From: Favolaschia claudopus
Lineage: Eukaryota; Basidiomycota; Agaricomycetes; Agaricales; Mycenaceae
DNA: 64,000 nt
NCBI GenBank assembly: GCA_037176885.1
Contig: JAWWNJ010000259.1
Location: 62,001-126,000 of the forward strand
Direction: 5' to 3'
Shown here: in pieces, positions 51,915 to 63,144 of the stretch
How positions within the stretch are numbered: position 1 is the stretch's first letter
Layout: the number at the start of each line of letters is the position of its first letter
Position numbers and translations under genes: made by a program
Notes under the pieces: generated by a model
What the model saw: only the letters and a program-made list of their open reading frames with translations
The model's database searches: none
Told to the model about the DNA's origin: nothing

Positions 51915-52165
51915 TAAGCACCAAATATTTATTGCAAGTTGCAATAAATGCAACCCAGCAAAGAGGCACAGCGGCAGCCGCGGCCTAGGTCGCTCCACAG
52001 GCATGTGCCGCGGGGTCGCTCCGCACATGCCAGGTCGCTTGGTATCTGAGCAAGACAGAGGAAACCTGGACGCGTGATATTCAGTGGAATGACTATACCG
52101 GAGAAGTGGTATACGGTGGCGGACTTGCCCAAGGGACCGGATGGTCGATGATGAAAGGATTAATA

Positions 52166-52350
52166 GGGGTGCTCAATTCTTAGCTCGTCAGCTCGTCTCG
52201 TCCAGAAATTAATTACTTCCCTGATGAGCTGATGAGACGCTGGTCTCACTCCGCCTGTCGCTCCACTTCGCGTCATATCTTGATCAATCCATCACCGAAT
52301 TAATTATTTTGTGGACGAGACGAGCTGACGAGCTGAGAATTGAGCACCCC
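52166..52350. mobile_element. 185-bp MITE rich in GCTCGTC
   Basis: The arms are about 50 bp, GGGGTGCTCAATTCTTAGCT on the left and its near-complement on the right, with TA outside both ends (52164-52165 and 52351-52352). The arms contain GCTCGTC repeats and AATTAATTA. Confidence 0.8.
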
Positions 52351-52352
52351 TA

Positions 52353-54583
52353 ATGCTCGCAACCCGTGCTGGTACAGGGGTTGTTTGCTCCAATTTGGCC
52401 TTCCCCTTTTTTCTCCGAGAAAGCAGCAGGGCTGTTAGTCCCGCTATTAAAGCGATCATTGATGTCCCACTTAAACCTATGGCAGTAACTACTAACAACT
52501 AGGGGTGAAATTCTGACCGAGGTTAGAGAGTGAGCCCGGATAACATGACCCGCATACCCGTGAGACGTTTGCGACCCTGCGCTGTTAGATGTAATTATTG
52601 CGGCTGCTCCCTCTCCCACCTGTGATTGAGGAAGGACAGCCGCGTAGAAAGATGTGGCAAGCAATCCGACTGATGCGCATTTAAGCTTATGTACAGGATT
52701 TAGTATCGGGATAAACCGATGATGTGGTCCTTTTCCCCCATTTTGCGCAGATATGCCAAATCGGCTCCCAACATTTTGTGCAGAAGTGTCCTGATTGCGA
52801 TGAGGACCATGTCCGAACTGCGCTGTTGCGGCGCAGGGGAAAAAGGTATCTGTGCCGCTTAGAACACTCAGCTATATATTATGCCCTGACAGCTGCGAGC
52901 GCAGCGAGTGGCCCGTGCCGAAGGCAGGGAGCTAAAGCTCGTGGCTCGATACTGATGGCGGTGGTAAATACCGGTATCCAGATACCGGCGGAGTTTGAAT
53001 TGCCGGCCCGCGGGTCCCTGCGCTCCGGCCACTAGCAGCGGGCAGAATACTTAGTTGCAAGGCCACCGTATCAGCCCCATGCCAGCTCATATCCAATGTC
53101 CAGACTGTGAAGGAATTATGAATTACCAAGTCATTAATTTAAGCATCCACAGAGAGTGAGAAATGGAAACCCCTACCCACTATGTATAATGTTGTGACGC
53201 AGATAGAGTCGGAGGGAGCTTCGAAACGAGACCAAGTTGACATGAGTGGAGATCTTAACATACCCAGAATATACACCGCAGCGATTACTGATTATAGCTT
53301 GCATAGTTGTAGGTCTGGACAAGGCAAAATGAGTTGATTGTTTCAATTTGAAGATTGGTCTTAAATTCAGTCGACTTGAAGTGGTTCAACTGCAAGGAAA
53401 GGAAGCAGAGACGCCGCAAATTATAACATAGAATCTATTTGAGTGAGTGCGGTAATACGACTCGGAGTTCAAGTTGAACTTCAGTTAGACACGGTGACTT
53501 TGCTGTGATCATTGATGTTCGATAAGGAGGTATGCTGCTCCTGTCCAGTGTTCTTGTTGAAGGATATGAAAATCAGTGATAGAAAAGCAATCCCAACACA
53601 GGCAACCAGCATGAGGGAACGCAGAATCAGACGCTCGGTCGCTGAATTTTGAAATTGAAGTCGATTCGGGTTGTTCGGACTTGATGAAAATCGGAGCAAA
53701 GATCCGTGATTGTCCCCTGCCGCGTCGGATCGTGTATTTCAGACTCCGTCAGTTTATTGCCGGGGAGAAAGAAAAGTCAAAAAGAAACTCACACTGGCTA
53801 GATAGCGGTTTAAAAAAGATTGAAGCTTCTTCATAGCTAGTAAACACTCCCTAATTATTTGCGGCAATTACGCACACCCTTGGAGGATCCAAGAAACCCT
53901 TTCCGCTATCTGACCCGGAGATGTCACGAAAAAGGGAACGACTTGACAGCAGTCAAAAGTTCCCGGCAATCTCCTTGAAATTCCCTCCCTTGTTTCGTTT
54001 CTTTATTTCTTTATTTTTTTATTTTCGCCCACCGACACCAGTATCGAGCCAAGCTCGTATCTTACAAAAGAAAAATAATAATAATAATAATCATGTGGTC
54101 CTATCAGAACCTTCCATATTGGGACTGACTGGACGAAACAATTTATTCTACAATGACCAGGGACTTTGGGGCAAATAGAGCGTATTATACTCTCCCACTC
54201 TCCCGCAGTCAGACTCTATGAGATATATGATAGTCGATATATCTTTTTATATAGAAGCGTATTAGTTGGGGGTACAAAAACAAAATCTTCCACACAATAT
54301 TTTCAAGATGGAGCCACAGGCTAAAAGCACCCAAGAGCCTAAGACTCTGCACCTGAGTGGCATACTGTTCGAATGTTTTTATCATGTCTTCCGTAATGAA
54401 TCCACTAAGTACACTGCTCAATGGAAGGTCCTGCGCACGTCTGAGCCAGATGCGAATGAGTCTGACGTGGTTGTTGGCCAATTCGAGGCATTCGGCAGGA
54501 TTTGCAGAGATAGCGAGCGTCCCCGGAAAGGGAAGGCGTGAATCAAATTGGACCCTGTTCCTGAAAGAACGACAGCTCCATGT
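52353..54583. other. Intergenic, nothing recognised
   Basis: A minus-strand stretch near 52304-52620 and another near 53481-53699 contain a hydrophobic run that could be a membrane segment of a small gene (for example SLMLVACVGIAFLSLIFI), but I cannot join exons. A short AAT microsatellite lies at about 54074-54092. GC-rich dyads lie at 52885-53035. Confidence 0.4.
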
Positions 54584-55184
54584 TCAACACTCAACGACAT
54601 CATTGAGTGCTTGTTGTACGGACATGTAAGCCCTAGATAAGTTCTGTCTCTTTTTGAGCTCCCCTTCGACATTCTCGATGAGCAATTTCTTCCGTTGCCC
54701 CAGCTCAATTCTTAATGCAGTCTGCAGCACATAGTCTGGGGAACGTGCATCAACTACAATGAGAGTAGTTGGATTAGGACTCACTCACTCGCGTATTGAT
54801 CTCGCATCATGCACCGAATTGAGTTGGAATCCAGTATTTCGTCGATCAACGCGCGGCTCGCGTCCGAGTTATAGTATAGTAATGCCTTTTCGCAGATATG
54901 TGAAGCGAACTTGTGTTTCGCCATATCCAAAAAACGACCACGAAGCTCTGCAACCACACGGCCCTTCACCTCTGGGTAGCCCTCTTCGAGAATCCACTGA
55001 ATGGTATAGCTCTGATCGGGGATATGAACCAGCAAACAGACGTCCCAGGCTAACTCACCCCGAACTGGGTCAGGAACAGTTCTCGCAAATGGCCCCTGTT
55101 CAGAACTTCTTCAATCAATGGGCTTCTCTGCCTGTTCGGCAGGTTTTCAAAACAGCATTGCAAAACTCGGGATGCGATGCCAAT
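54584..55184 (-). pseudogene. PUF (Pumilio-type) RNA-binding protein, 3' exons only
   Basis: Three minus-strand exons join in frame: 55059-55184 (42 codons), 54789-55011 and 54584-54735, with introns of 47 and 53 bp starting GTGAGT. They encode the last repeats of a PUF domain, with the typical repeat cores SRVLQCCFENLP, SYTIQWILEEG, KFASHICEKALL and, across the last intron, DQYANYVLQTAL, followed by a C-terminal tail that ends in DVVEC. PUF proteins bind specific mRNAs in the cytoplasm and repress them. The repeats that should precede exon 1 are not found upstream of 55184, where the sequence turns non-coding before a MITE cluster. The copy is therefore probably a truncated gene, or its 5' exons are too diverged for me to see. 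Confidence 0.75.
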
Positions 55185-55580
55185 CTAAGTGCCTCTGCGG
55201 TAAAGATAGACGCAAAACTGAGGGCCTCCGGGGCTAGATTCCTAAGCAGGCTTTGAATTACCTAAAGAATACTTAAAACGGCCAAATGGAAAAGAACGAT
55301 CATTACTTCATGGCCAATAGCATGCCTTACGCATGCCATGATATGGGGCTTAAGATGCGTAATTATTCTGCTGAGCTGGAGAGCCGTATGTAACAGCCTG
55401 GCGCGGAATATATCAGTGTTGCGTAAGAGTAATTGCCCTGACGGGTACCTTGCGAACGAGGCATAACTCAGGTGGGTACGGGCACTGCCCTTGCCGGAAA
55501 CGGCAGCTTTGTACTTGTTTGGTTCGCAGAGGCGTTTGGTTCCAATTTTGCAAAGGTTTCACCGCCCGAAAAACGGGCTG
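55185..55580. other. Intergenic; relative of the 47.28-kb segment
   Basis: GGTGGGTACGGGCACTGCCC near 55471 and the following GGTTCCAATTTTGCAAAGG match 47280-47350 in the same orientation. No gene is seen. Confidence 0.45.
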
Positions 55581-55943
55581 TACAGCCGTTTTGGAAACAA
55601 TATACGGGTTTTGATCGAGTGGTGCTCATTCGTTTGTGCTTACCTTTGTTTTGCTTCCCGTCACCAGCTCCACCTCAGCCGAATCTGAGTTTTGCTTCCG
55701 CCTCCCAGAGAACACCAGGGAAAAACAGGGGGTTAACAGAACTGAGGATCAAGACTCAGCTGCTACTTGCCCAGAGTTCGACAGGGCCGTGACTTGCAAG
55801 CAAGGGCCAAAACAAGGGACCAGCGGCACTTGATGTGGTGCGGCAACGCTCCACAAAGTGGATGCTCCCGGCTTTGCCGATGACAGAATCGTCAACAAAC
55901 GTAAGCACAAACGAACGAGCACCACTCAATCAAAACCCGTATA

Positions 55944-56227
55944 CAGCTGTTTTACGGTTTTTGTCCGGTTTTTGATGGAGTGGGACATTTCGTTTCTTGT
56001 TTACACCTGTATGCCTCCGAGTCGCCGTATGGCTCCACTCTGGCCTCAAATTGGGCTATTTTCGGCATTTTGCTCCACCAGTGAATGCAGTGGCTGCGGT
56101 GGACAAGCGGTGGAGCGGTCAAGCTGTCGCCGGCTGCTCGGCGAGGGCACGCACCAGCAATCACAGGTAAACAACTTCTGAAGAGCCCCACTGCATCAGA
56201 AACCGGACAAAAACCGTAAAACAGCTG
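55944..56227. mobile_element. Nested MITE Q (284 bp)
   Basis: The arms of about 33 bp begin CAGCTGTTTTACGGTTTTTG and end in the exact complement. TA flanks both ends (55942-55943 and 56228-56229). It lies inside the right arm of element P. Confidence 0.88.
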
Positions 56228-56233
56228 TATTTA

Positions 56234-56740
56234 CGGTAGGCGGGATGGTCGAGGTTCAATTTCAGAAATTTCCGCGGAGCGGAGTTTAAATCTGGGAGGG
56301 AAGCGAGCTCATTTTGTCTTTTGTGCCTTTCTTTAAGCCCTCAAACACCCATGAGATAGTGTAGTGCTACGCTATGCTGCCTTAAATCATTCTCCATTGC
56401 CTGGTAGATTATATTTCAGTCAGGCTCTGCACTCGGAGACCCGCAAAACAAGCAAAAAAATCTTCCTCATCCAGGACACCGGCTCGGCGATCATTTACAT
56501 CATTGATACATCATCAGGTTGGTTCTATTTCGATGTAAAATGCCTTGAAAATGCATTCTTTTGCTTGTTTTTAGCTCGAACAGCTCTGTCGGACTGAGGA
56601 GACCCTTGATATAAGGTTTATAATGCTCCCCGAGCTACAAGGTAGTACCCGAAAATGCCTGAAACTGGATGCCCTTTCCCGGATTTCAACTCCGCTCCGC
56701 GGAAATTTCTGAAATTGAACCTCGACCATCCCGCCTACCG
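56234..56740. mobile_element. Nested MITE R (507 bp)
   Basis: The arms of about 55 bp begin CGGTAGGCGGGATGGTCGAG and end in the complement, with TA outside (56232-56233 and 56741-56742). It lies next to element Q in the right arm of element P, separated from Q by six bases. Confidence 0.87.
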
Positions 56741-56767
56741 TAGTATATTGTTTCCAAAACGACTGTA

Positions 56768-57420
56768 TCTCTTGGTACTACTGAGGTAAAATCTTTATAA
56801 GAGGCATAAAAATAAAAGTTATCCCTTTTGGTACTCCCTCCTTCAACCTTCATCTCAAAGCTGCTGCATTTTTTCAACACTCCCCCACTTCAAGGGGAAG
56901 GCAAAGAAATTTTACAAATTCAAGGCATAACATTTGAAGATCTATATGAATGGAAGATATTTCTCCCACAAGTTATATGGCTAGAATGTGTTGGGAATAA
57001 ACGATGGATTTTATTCTGTTCCCCCCTTCGTATGCGGGAGTCACAGATGTCACACTTACTGCGTACTGCCAATATACCTCTCTGCTCGTCCGATTTCGTT
57101 CAAGTATGCACGCTAACAATGTCATAAACTATAATTCCTTCCCTGGGAACACTATCCGACCACGAAAAGGGAGTCAAACACTGTTTGAAGAGGCGAAGAT
57201 CAACTATATCCGAACACTCGGCCGGTTCGGCCGAAATTGGTTGGTCCCGAAGTTGGTCCTCTTCGCAAGTCAGAAATTTACGGCAAGATTGGTCCAAGAT
57301 GCGAATCCATACGGCCCAGATGCAGCATAAATGCGTGGTGAGTGAATATCTTCAAATTTTGAAGCTAATGGAACACAAAATGTTGGGAAGGATGCTGGTT
57401 GCAGCACAATAAATTGAGTA
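56768..57420. other. Intergenic, nothing recognised
   Basis: There are only short open frames on both strands, with no domain. Confidence 0.4.
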
Positions 57421-57422
57421 TG

Positions 57423-57940
57423 GTTGCGGACCGAACTTCGTGACAAGTCGCAGTCCCAATTTGGTAATTGATACTGTCACGTCAGTTTTCATTGAGACAT
57501 CCTGGGATTGTGTAAATAGCATTGCAAGAAGGTAATCTACAAATGTACTGGAGCAAAACTTCGAAAAATCGGTTTTCCGTGTTTTGTACGGCAATTCCGC
57601 GCTTTTGATTGCGGATCACTCGGACCGGTGGCTGTGCAGCAGCATCAATGTCGCCTGGCCATTGCCGATTTCTTGGTTAGGATATTTCACTTTCACTGTG
57701 GGGTCCGGAAGAAGGAGTCCGGGGTTGCAGAGGCAGAATGGCAGAGAAAGACTTGATTACCTGCCTCAAACTCGCGAGTTTAGTACATACAATTTTGGTT
57801 TTTCGCTGTTCAAATTTCGCGTTTTGTAACCCTAAGTTAGGAGTACCTCCGATTCCTCTGCAATAAAAATTTAACCTATAAACCATACCCTAGTTCCGGC
57901 TAAATCTCGAATCCCGAAGGATTTTGAGCAAAATTGGGAC
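57423..57940. mobile_element. Diverged second copy of the 40778 TIR family
   Basis: It begins TA|TGGTTGCGGACCGAACTTCG (57421-57422 is TA), the reverse complement of the right end of the 40778 element. Further blocks align in order: CCCAATTTGGTAATTG, the CCCTAAGTTAGG and GGTTTATAGG region, and GGAACTAGGG. The far end is not clear because another element starts at 57948. Confidence 0.65.
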
Positions 57941-57947
57941 TGGTCTA

Positions 57948-58838
57948 GTCTCGTGACCAGCCTCTCACGACATCCCAAACTGGGAACCCTGTCGTGAGAG
58001 TCTGGAACTATCATCGGCCAAGTAACCGTACCCTTGCTCTATCAAATTTTGATGGAGCTTTCCCACAGTATGTGGACCTTGCACCCGCTCATTCTGTTTG
58101 ATTCTGTGTTGAAGTGGTAAGATATTTTCGTATACTATATGTCTTATGACTGCTTGTGACCCATATGTGCTCTCAAATGATTTCTTTGTTTGCCATGCTC
58201 GCAGTTTCAATAAATCCAGTTTCCGCGTAATGCTGATGACATGACAGCCCTCCAGCTCGTTAAAATATGGTGAAAGCTTACTAGTAGGCAGAGGGCATTG
58301 TTTGAGAATTGGGGGTGGAAGATTCTCTTCAATGTGTCTTCTCCCTATAGTACTCTATACCTTGACTTGAGATTACTTCATATAGATTTTTTGATTCAAT
58401 GTACCCCAAAGAGTGAACCATCAGGCAGCAGGGGACCTTTAAATAGAGTAGGGATGCACAGCAGTATTATCATCTGCTTATTTGAAGGCGCAGCAAGCTT
58501 AGTCTACCTTCAAAATGAACTGCTCAGCGCCGTCCAACTGTTTTGGGAGGCAACAGTAATACTGATTACACAGCACTCAGATTTCATGAATCTTGTGAGA
58601 TAAATTAATTTGAGCCAACAGATAGGCTGAGAAGACATTCCAGCAGTGCCATATGCTAAAAAAAACGAGCTGAAGTACCCTGAATCAATCAAAATGAGCG
58701 GGTGCAAGGTCCACATACTGTGGGAAAGCTCCATCAAAATTTGATAGAGCAAGGGTACGGTTACTTGGCCGATGATAGTTCCAGACTCTCACGACAGGGT
58801 TCCCAGTTTGGGATGTCGTGAGAGGCTGGTCACGAGAC
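57948..58838. mobile_element. 891-bp element with ~160-bp inverted arms
   Basis: The arms run from GTCTCGTGACCAGCCTCTCA inward through CGGCCAAGTAACCGTACCCT and GGACCTTGCACCCGCTCATT, and are near-perfect over about 160 bp. TA flanks both ends (57946-57947 and 58839-58840). The loop (about 58110-58680) has one open frame of 101 codons without a domain. It adjoins, and probably inserted into, the element at 57423. Confidence 0.88.
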
Positions 58839-58840
58839 TA

Positions 58841-59336
58841 AAGTGCTCCAAAGTGACGCTAAGTGCTTAAAGTGACGCTAAGACACGACAGCCGAATGGA
58901 GCCTAAATTTCGGCCTCTGAGGCTGATTAGTAATTACGTCTCCGATCGACATGGCGACTTCGCGCCCGTAAGACGCGTCCAAATGCCTCATCCGTGTGCT
59001 CTGACGACTATGAAGTGTTTGAATTTTTTTGAGCTTGCAAACTATCCCCTCCCAGCTCTCTCTGACGGGCACGAGGGACACGGTATGACCATCATATGCA
59101 TCGCTGATTCACGCGCTCCTCACCCTCTCGATACTTTGCAATTAGCTTCAAGACTTGATGGGAACGTATGCGGAGAGACTCGCCTTCAACCACCTTGACA
59201 CTCCACGACGTTCCGCCTCGTCAATTCGCTCGTTTCCGCCACTATCTCGTTCCCAATCGACGCCAATTTCCGCAACACGCCATCGGCCACCTTATATCCT
59301 GATTAAAGGTGCGTGTTTCGTTCACTCTCTCCCCTA
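58841..59336. other. Intergenic with a short tandem repeat
   Basis: AAAGTGACGCTAAG occurs twice in 58850-58882. A plus-strand frame (58863-59198) has no known domain. Confidence 0.4.
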
Positions 59337-59805
59337 GTCTTGTGTTTACCGCGGGGGTCTGACCGTGTAGCCAGAGTATTATGTAATATCATGTAAGCAG
59401 ACTTCGAGTCGCGTGAATTTCCTCTAAGCAACGCGATTTCTGTACATATTTGGTGGGAAGTCTAATCCGTACGAGTCAAACTATCATTCTGGTGCCTCAG
59501 AATTTTGAAAAGGCTGTCGCAATGCGTTGCGCAGAACACGCGTGTTTTGGGGGTTGGGTTTTCGGCCGAACCGGGCCCGACGGCCCAAAAAAATACTGAC
59601 AACCTGCCTTACACCAAACCGTGCGATAGATATCTCAGAAAATGCTGCAAAACACTATTCACATCCTCATTAGAGTATACGAGCTTGTAATAATGTTTGT
59701 ATCGGGAGGAGGGAAGCGTTGGAACGAACTTCGGACATTGCCGGCTTACATGATATTAGATAATACAATCAGTACACGATCAGACCCCCGCGGTAAACAA
59801 CAGAC
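59337..59805. mobile_element. TIR element (~469 bp)
   Basis: The arms of about 65 bp share TGTTTACCGCGGGGGTCTGA and TAATATCATGTAAGC in inverted orientation (59341-59396 and 59745-59801). The left outside is TA (59335-59336) and the right outside reads TC, so the duplication is not certain. Confidence 0.7.
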
Positions 59806-59903
59806 TCTATGTAGCGAGGGCACCGAGCTCAAGTACATAGAGCGTCTGTCTAGGTCTATGTAGCGAGGGCACCGAGCTCAAGTACATAGAGCGTCTGTCT
59901 AGG
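59806..59903 (+). repeat. 49-bp tandem repeat, two copies
   Basis: The unit beginning TCTATGTAGCGAGGGCACCG is repeated exactly at 59855. Each copy contains the dyad CTATGTA and TACATAG. It abuts the right end of the TIR element. Confidence 0.85.
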
Positions 59904-60028
59904 AGAGACTATCTCTCCCCCTCGTCGGTCTCATCCACCTCCCTTCAGCTCCTTCTGACGAGCGCGGATCTCGCTGCTACACGTCAATTTCAGCACGACA
60001 ACGAACTCCACACTCGAGGGCCGTCAAG

Positions 60029-60592
60029 ATGCGCTCGTTCAATCAGCCACGCCGTCCACGTCCGCTCACGCAAGCCCTCGCAAACCTGACCCTTACCTCC
60101 CACTCTCTATTACGACGCCGACGCCCCGCCGCCACTTTCCCCCACGTTCCCTATGTCTACTCTACGCCACATCTACCTCGCCGCCGTTCCTCAGCCCAAC
60201 TACCGCCTACCTCGCAATCCCACCCAACTCCTATTCGCTACCACCGCCCGCCGCCATCGTCCCCAAGGGAATCTGACAGCATGTCGTCAATCAGGCTTCG
60301 ACGCCGCTGCCTTCCTCGCCAACACTCCGCCTTCTACCTCAAAACCTCCATCCAAGCTTCACACCGCCGCCATTCGCTTGTTTCCGATACCTGCACCAAT
60401 CCTGCCCCTCAAGCCCTCGACACGGCGCTCCCGCTACTCCCTTCCCCCGATTCTCCCTCTTCGCCGCTCTCTCAACGCCGTTTCCCTCGCGCTTCTCTCG
60501 CCATCACCACCTTCGTCTCCAGCCGCCACCAACTATCCCGACCCCGCCGTCTTCTGCCCGGACAACACCTAGGTCCCCGCCTCGCGCCATGA
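60029..60592 (+). other. Open frame, Arg/Pro/Ser-rich, coding status doubtful
   Basis: An ATG opens a 187-codon frame rich in Arg, Pro and Ser. A second frame (60153-60572) is open across the same stretch with similar bias. Both reflect C-rich DNA. No domain is visible in either, so I do not call a gene. Confidence 0.25.
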
Positions 60593-62014
60593 AACGCGCC
60601 GTTTCGACTCTAAAATTCAGCAAGTCAGCATCCAATCTAGTAGAACAAGCGAAATCGACGTGCGCGGTGAGTCGCTTCGCCGTACATTTATCAGCACTAA
60701 TTTATTGAGTGACTTCTGGGGTAACTCTCAAGACGGTGCCAGCTTCACTCTCATGTTTTTTTTATAGGTCGGCTTTGCGGCCGAGTTGAAGCTTGAGCTT
60801 GAGGTATGATTCTACAGGTATCGCGAACACTTCGGGCGACTGATTCGTGTATAAAGCTACCACTGGCCGTTCACAGCTGAGTCCGCGGGTGCTCTGTAAT
60901 GGTTTTGATGCGGATTGATGTTTCGCCGACACAGGTCTCATCAAGGCTCATTCTTTATGGTGTTCCAGGTACGGGCGTCTGCTTCGTGTTCGGGTACAAT
61001 GCTGAGCGCTGACACTTGGACTTCAGGAGTCGTGAATTAGAGCTGGCATCGTGCGACTTCCGCTAAGTTCCCGTTGAACTGTGCCGACGATGGCTGATGT
61101 ACATATTCTGGAAGGCACGGTTGTTCGTGATGCGTGCTATTCAAGGGCAGTCAAAGGTATGTTTTGCTTTATACTCGGACTTGAACATGCCGCAAACTTC
61201 GTATCATTGTAGGTCGGTGGACATGCCATCCGGCGCTGGGAGAGAATGAGTCGCAACCATCGACGGTGTGCGATTCAAATAAAATATGTATTGATTTACT
61301 CGCATCATATGCAGCGAGAGGCTGCCGCAGCGCAGCATTATCAATGGAGTAAGTTCTTCCCGCTCGACTGGGTTCTGCTATGTCGCTTGCTAACGGGAAT
61401 TTCTTTGGATAGCTCGGTCGATATGAATGTGGACCTTCGACGGTATGTAAGATATAAGGTATAGTTTATACAATAGCTAACATATGGTAGACAGCACCGG
61501 CGCACCGGTAATAAAAGGTACTTTTCCGTCTGTACGAGAATCTCGCTGATTCCGCCTTCACTCAGATGTGGCGAGACAACGGGACGACGCGCACCATTCA
61601 AAAAGGTACATCGTTACCTATAGCAGAATCTCGCTGACTTCACTCCCACTTGACACTTAGATTGCGTGAACAATATGTGGTTTGGTCACAGCTAAGTGCC
61701 GTCACATTGAGCGATGAGTATGATTCTGAGATATGTCATAGATTCACGGAAAACGCGTCTAGGTGAGTGTTGTGCGATGGTGAATACTTTACCGATTCTG
61801 ATATGGAGTTGGATAGGAGACGGCGCGTCGTCAACTCCTGGGCGTGGTCTCAAAGGATATTTGCTTGGCCAGTGAGTGGGTAGCTCATGGAAGTTCGTTA
61901 ACTGATTTCCTTTGCTAGGACTGTGAAGACTAATCAATTGCAGGGGTATAATTGTCTATAGTACAGCTTGGTGGTGGTAGTACTAGTATGCTAGACTGAA
62001 TAGTAATACAAGAT
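60591..62014. other. Possible short exons, otherwise no gene
   Basis: An ATG at 60591 opens a 26-codon exon (MKRAVSTLKFSKSASNLVEQ onward) that ends at a good donor (GTGAGT at 60669). An acceptor at about 60769 would continue in phase with VGFAAELKLELE up to another donor. This could be the start of a gene whose remainder is decayed. No further exon can be joined with confidence. Confidence 0.3.
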
Positions 62015-62016
62015 TA

Positions 62017-62774
62017 CAGCAGTTCCTGAAAATAATGGCAAACACGAAATTTTTTTCGCGCGTTTCCCAAAAAGGAAATTCAGGCTCTCCCTCTTCCTTT
62101 TTGCTGTATTTCGCACCTCCCGCTGCCTCTGCCACTCTCCGGCTGATGTACGAGGCATCGACAACACTTTTTGACCACATTTGGACTGTTCTGGCGCAAG
62201 ATTTTGTGATTTCAGCATTCTGCTGGCCGATTCCTATTCGTCTTACCTTCTTCTTCATGAAAGGAGCGAAATCGACTCACAGCTCAAAGTCACTGGTGAT
62301 ACCGAAAAGCATTACGCAATTTGGACTAGCAGTTGCGCTCCTTCGTATTTTGGCCGTCTGCCAATCAGGTTTCAGCGTTAGTAAGGCAGCACCTAAGTTC
62401 CCCCCAATCATTCGCCGTGCACAAGCGGGCTCTGCCATTGTGCCAGTTATCCTGTTTCCTCTTACTCTCCCATACTTTTTCTGTTGTCTGTATCATCAAT
62501 GCAGTCTTTCCCTCCCTTCAGAAGTCTTGACACGCGGCGGTATCATCTGGACACATTTGTAACCAATACAAACATGTAAAATGCTTGATAACACATCGAA
62601 ACACCTTTCAAAATTGCTCGAAGGGAAGACAAGAACACTCTCAACAATCTCAAACGCTCTCCTTACCTTGTTGCAACGCCAGAAACACGAGAAGGAGTGT
62701 TGCAAGCCTGAATTTCCTTTTTGGGAAACGCGCGAAAAAAATTTCGTGTTTGCCATTATTTTCAGGAACTGCTG
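62017..62774. mobile_element. TA-flanked MITE, family I copy 2 (758 bp)
   Basis: The arms of about 70 bp begin CAGCAGTTCCTGAAAATAAT, continuing through GCGCGTTTCCCAAAAAGGAA. TA lies outside both ends (62015-62016 and 62775-62776). Ends and length match the element at 5990-6743. The middle is much more diverged, with only the AAGAAGRTAAGA-like and GAGAAGGAG blocks recognisable. Confidence 0.88.
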
Positions 62775-62776
62775 TA

Positions 62777-63144
62777 AACTTGAGAGAAGAACACTGGAAT
62801 CTTGCTGGAATCAACAACTTTCAGCGTCGGAGATACTTCCTAAAAAGGGATGATCGGAGTTTGAAATTGCCATCTATCAATTTACGGCTAAGTGCCACCA
62901 GCCGTTATAGTACGGTATACTCAGCTTGCTCGTCATTCCGCCCACTATAACGGCTGGCGACGAGCCTATAATACTGTAGTGTTTCGGTCAATTCATATGT
63001 CACGCGTCACCGGCCCGATTTTTTACTGAAATTTTCGTTCTGTCACAGGTCACCGAGAGCATTTAGTTGCTCAATGATGCTTCCCTCCACGAAAATTCCC
63101 CGTATTCACAGCTGTATTAGAGGGAAAATTCCCGTATCAAAGCC
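62777..63144. other. Intergenic with hairpin 62890-62953
   Basis: AGCCGTTATAGT (62890-62901) and its complement ACTATAACGGCT (62942-62953) form a hairpin with a 40-base loop. The acceptor-like CCTTTAG at 63193-63199 may open the next gene's visible exon. Confidence 0.45.

Larger units (their letters stand above)
55583..56765. mobile_element. TA-flanked MITE P with two elements nested in its right arm
   Basis: The arms are about 65-70 bp. The left begins CAGCCGTTTTGGAAACAATA, continuing TACGGGTTTTGATCGAGTGG. The right arm is its complement but is cut in two: the inner part lies at about 55898-55943 and the outer part at 56743-56765. TA flanks the whole (55581-55582 and 56766-56767). Without the nested elements it would be about 385 bp. 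There is no coding sequence. Confidence 0.85.

Noticed and set aside
60029..60592. Arg/Pro/Ser-rich 187-codon frame as a gene
   Set aside because: A second frame is open over the same C-rich stretch, and neither has a domain. Listed only as doubtful.
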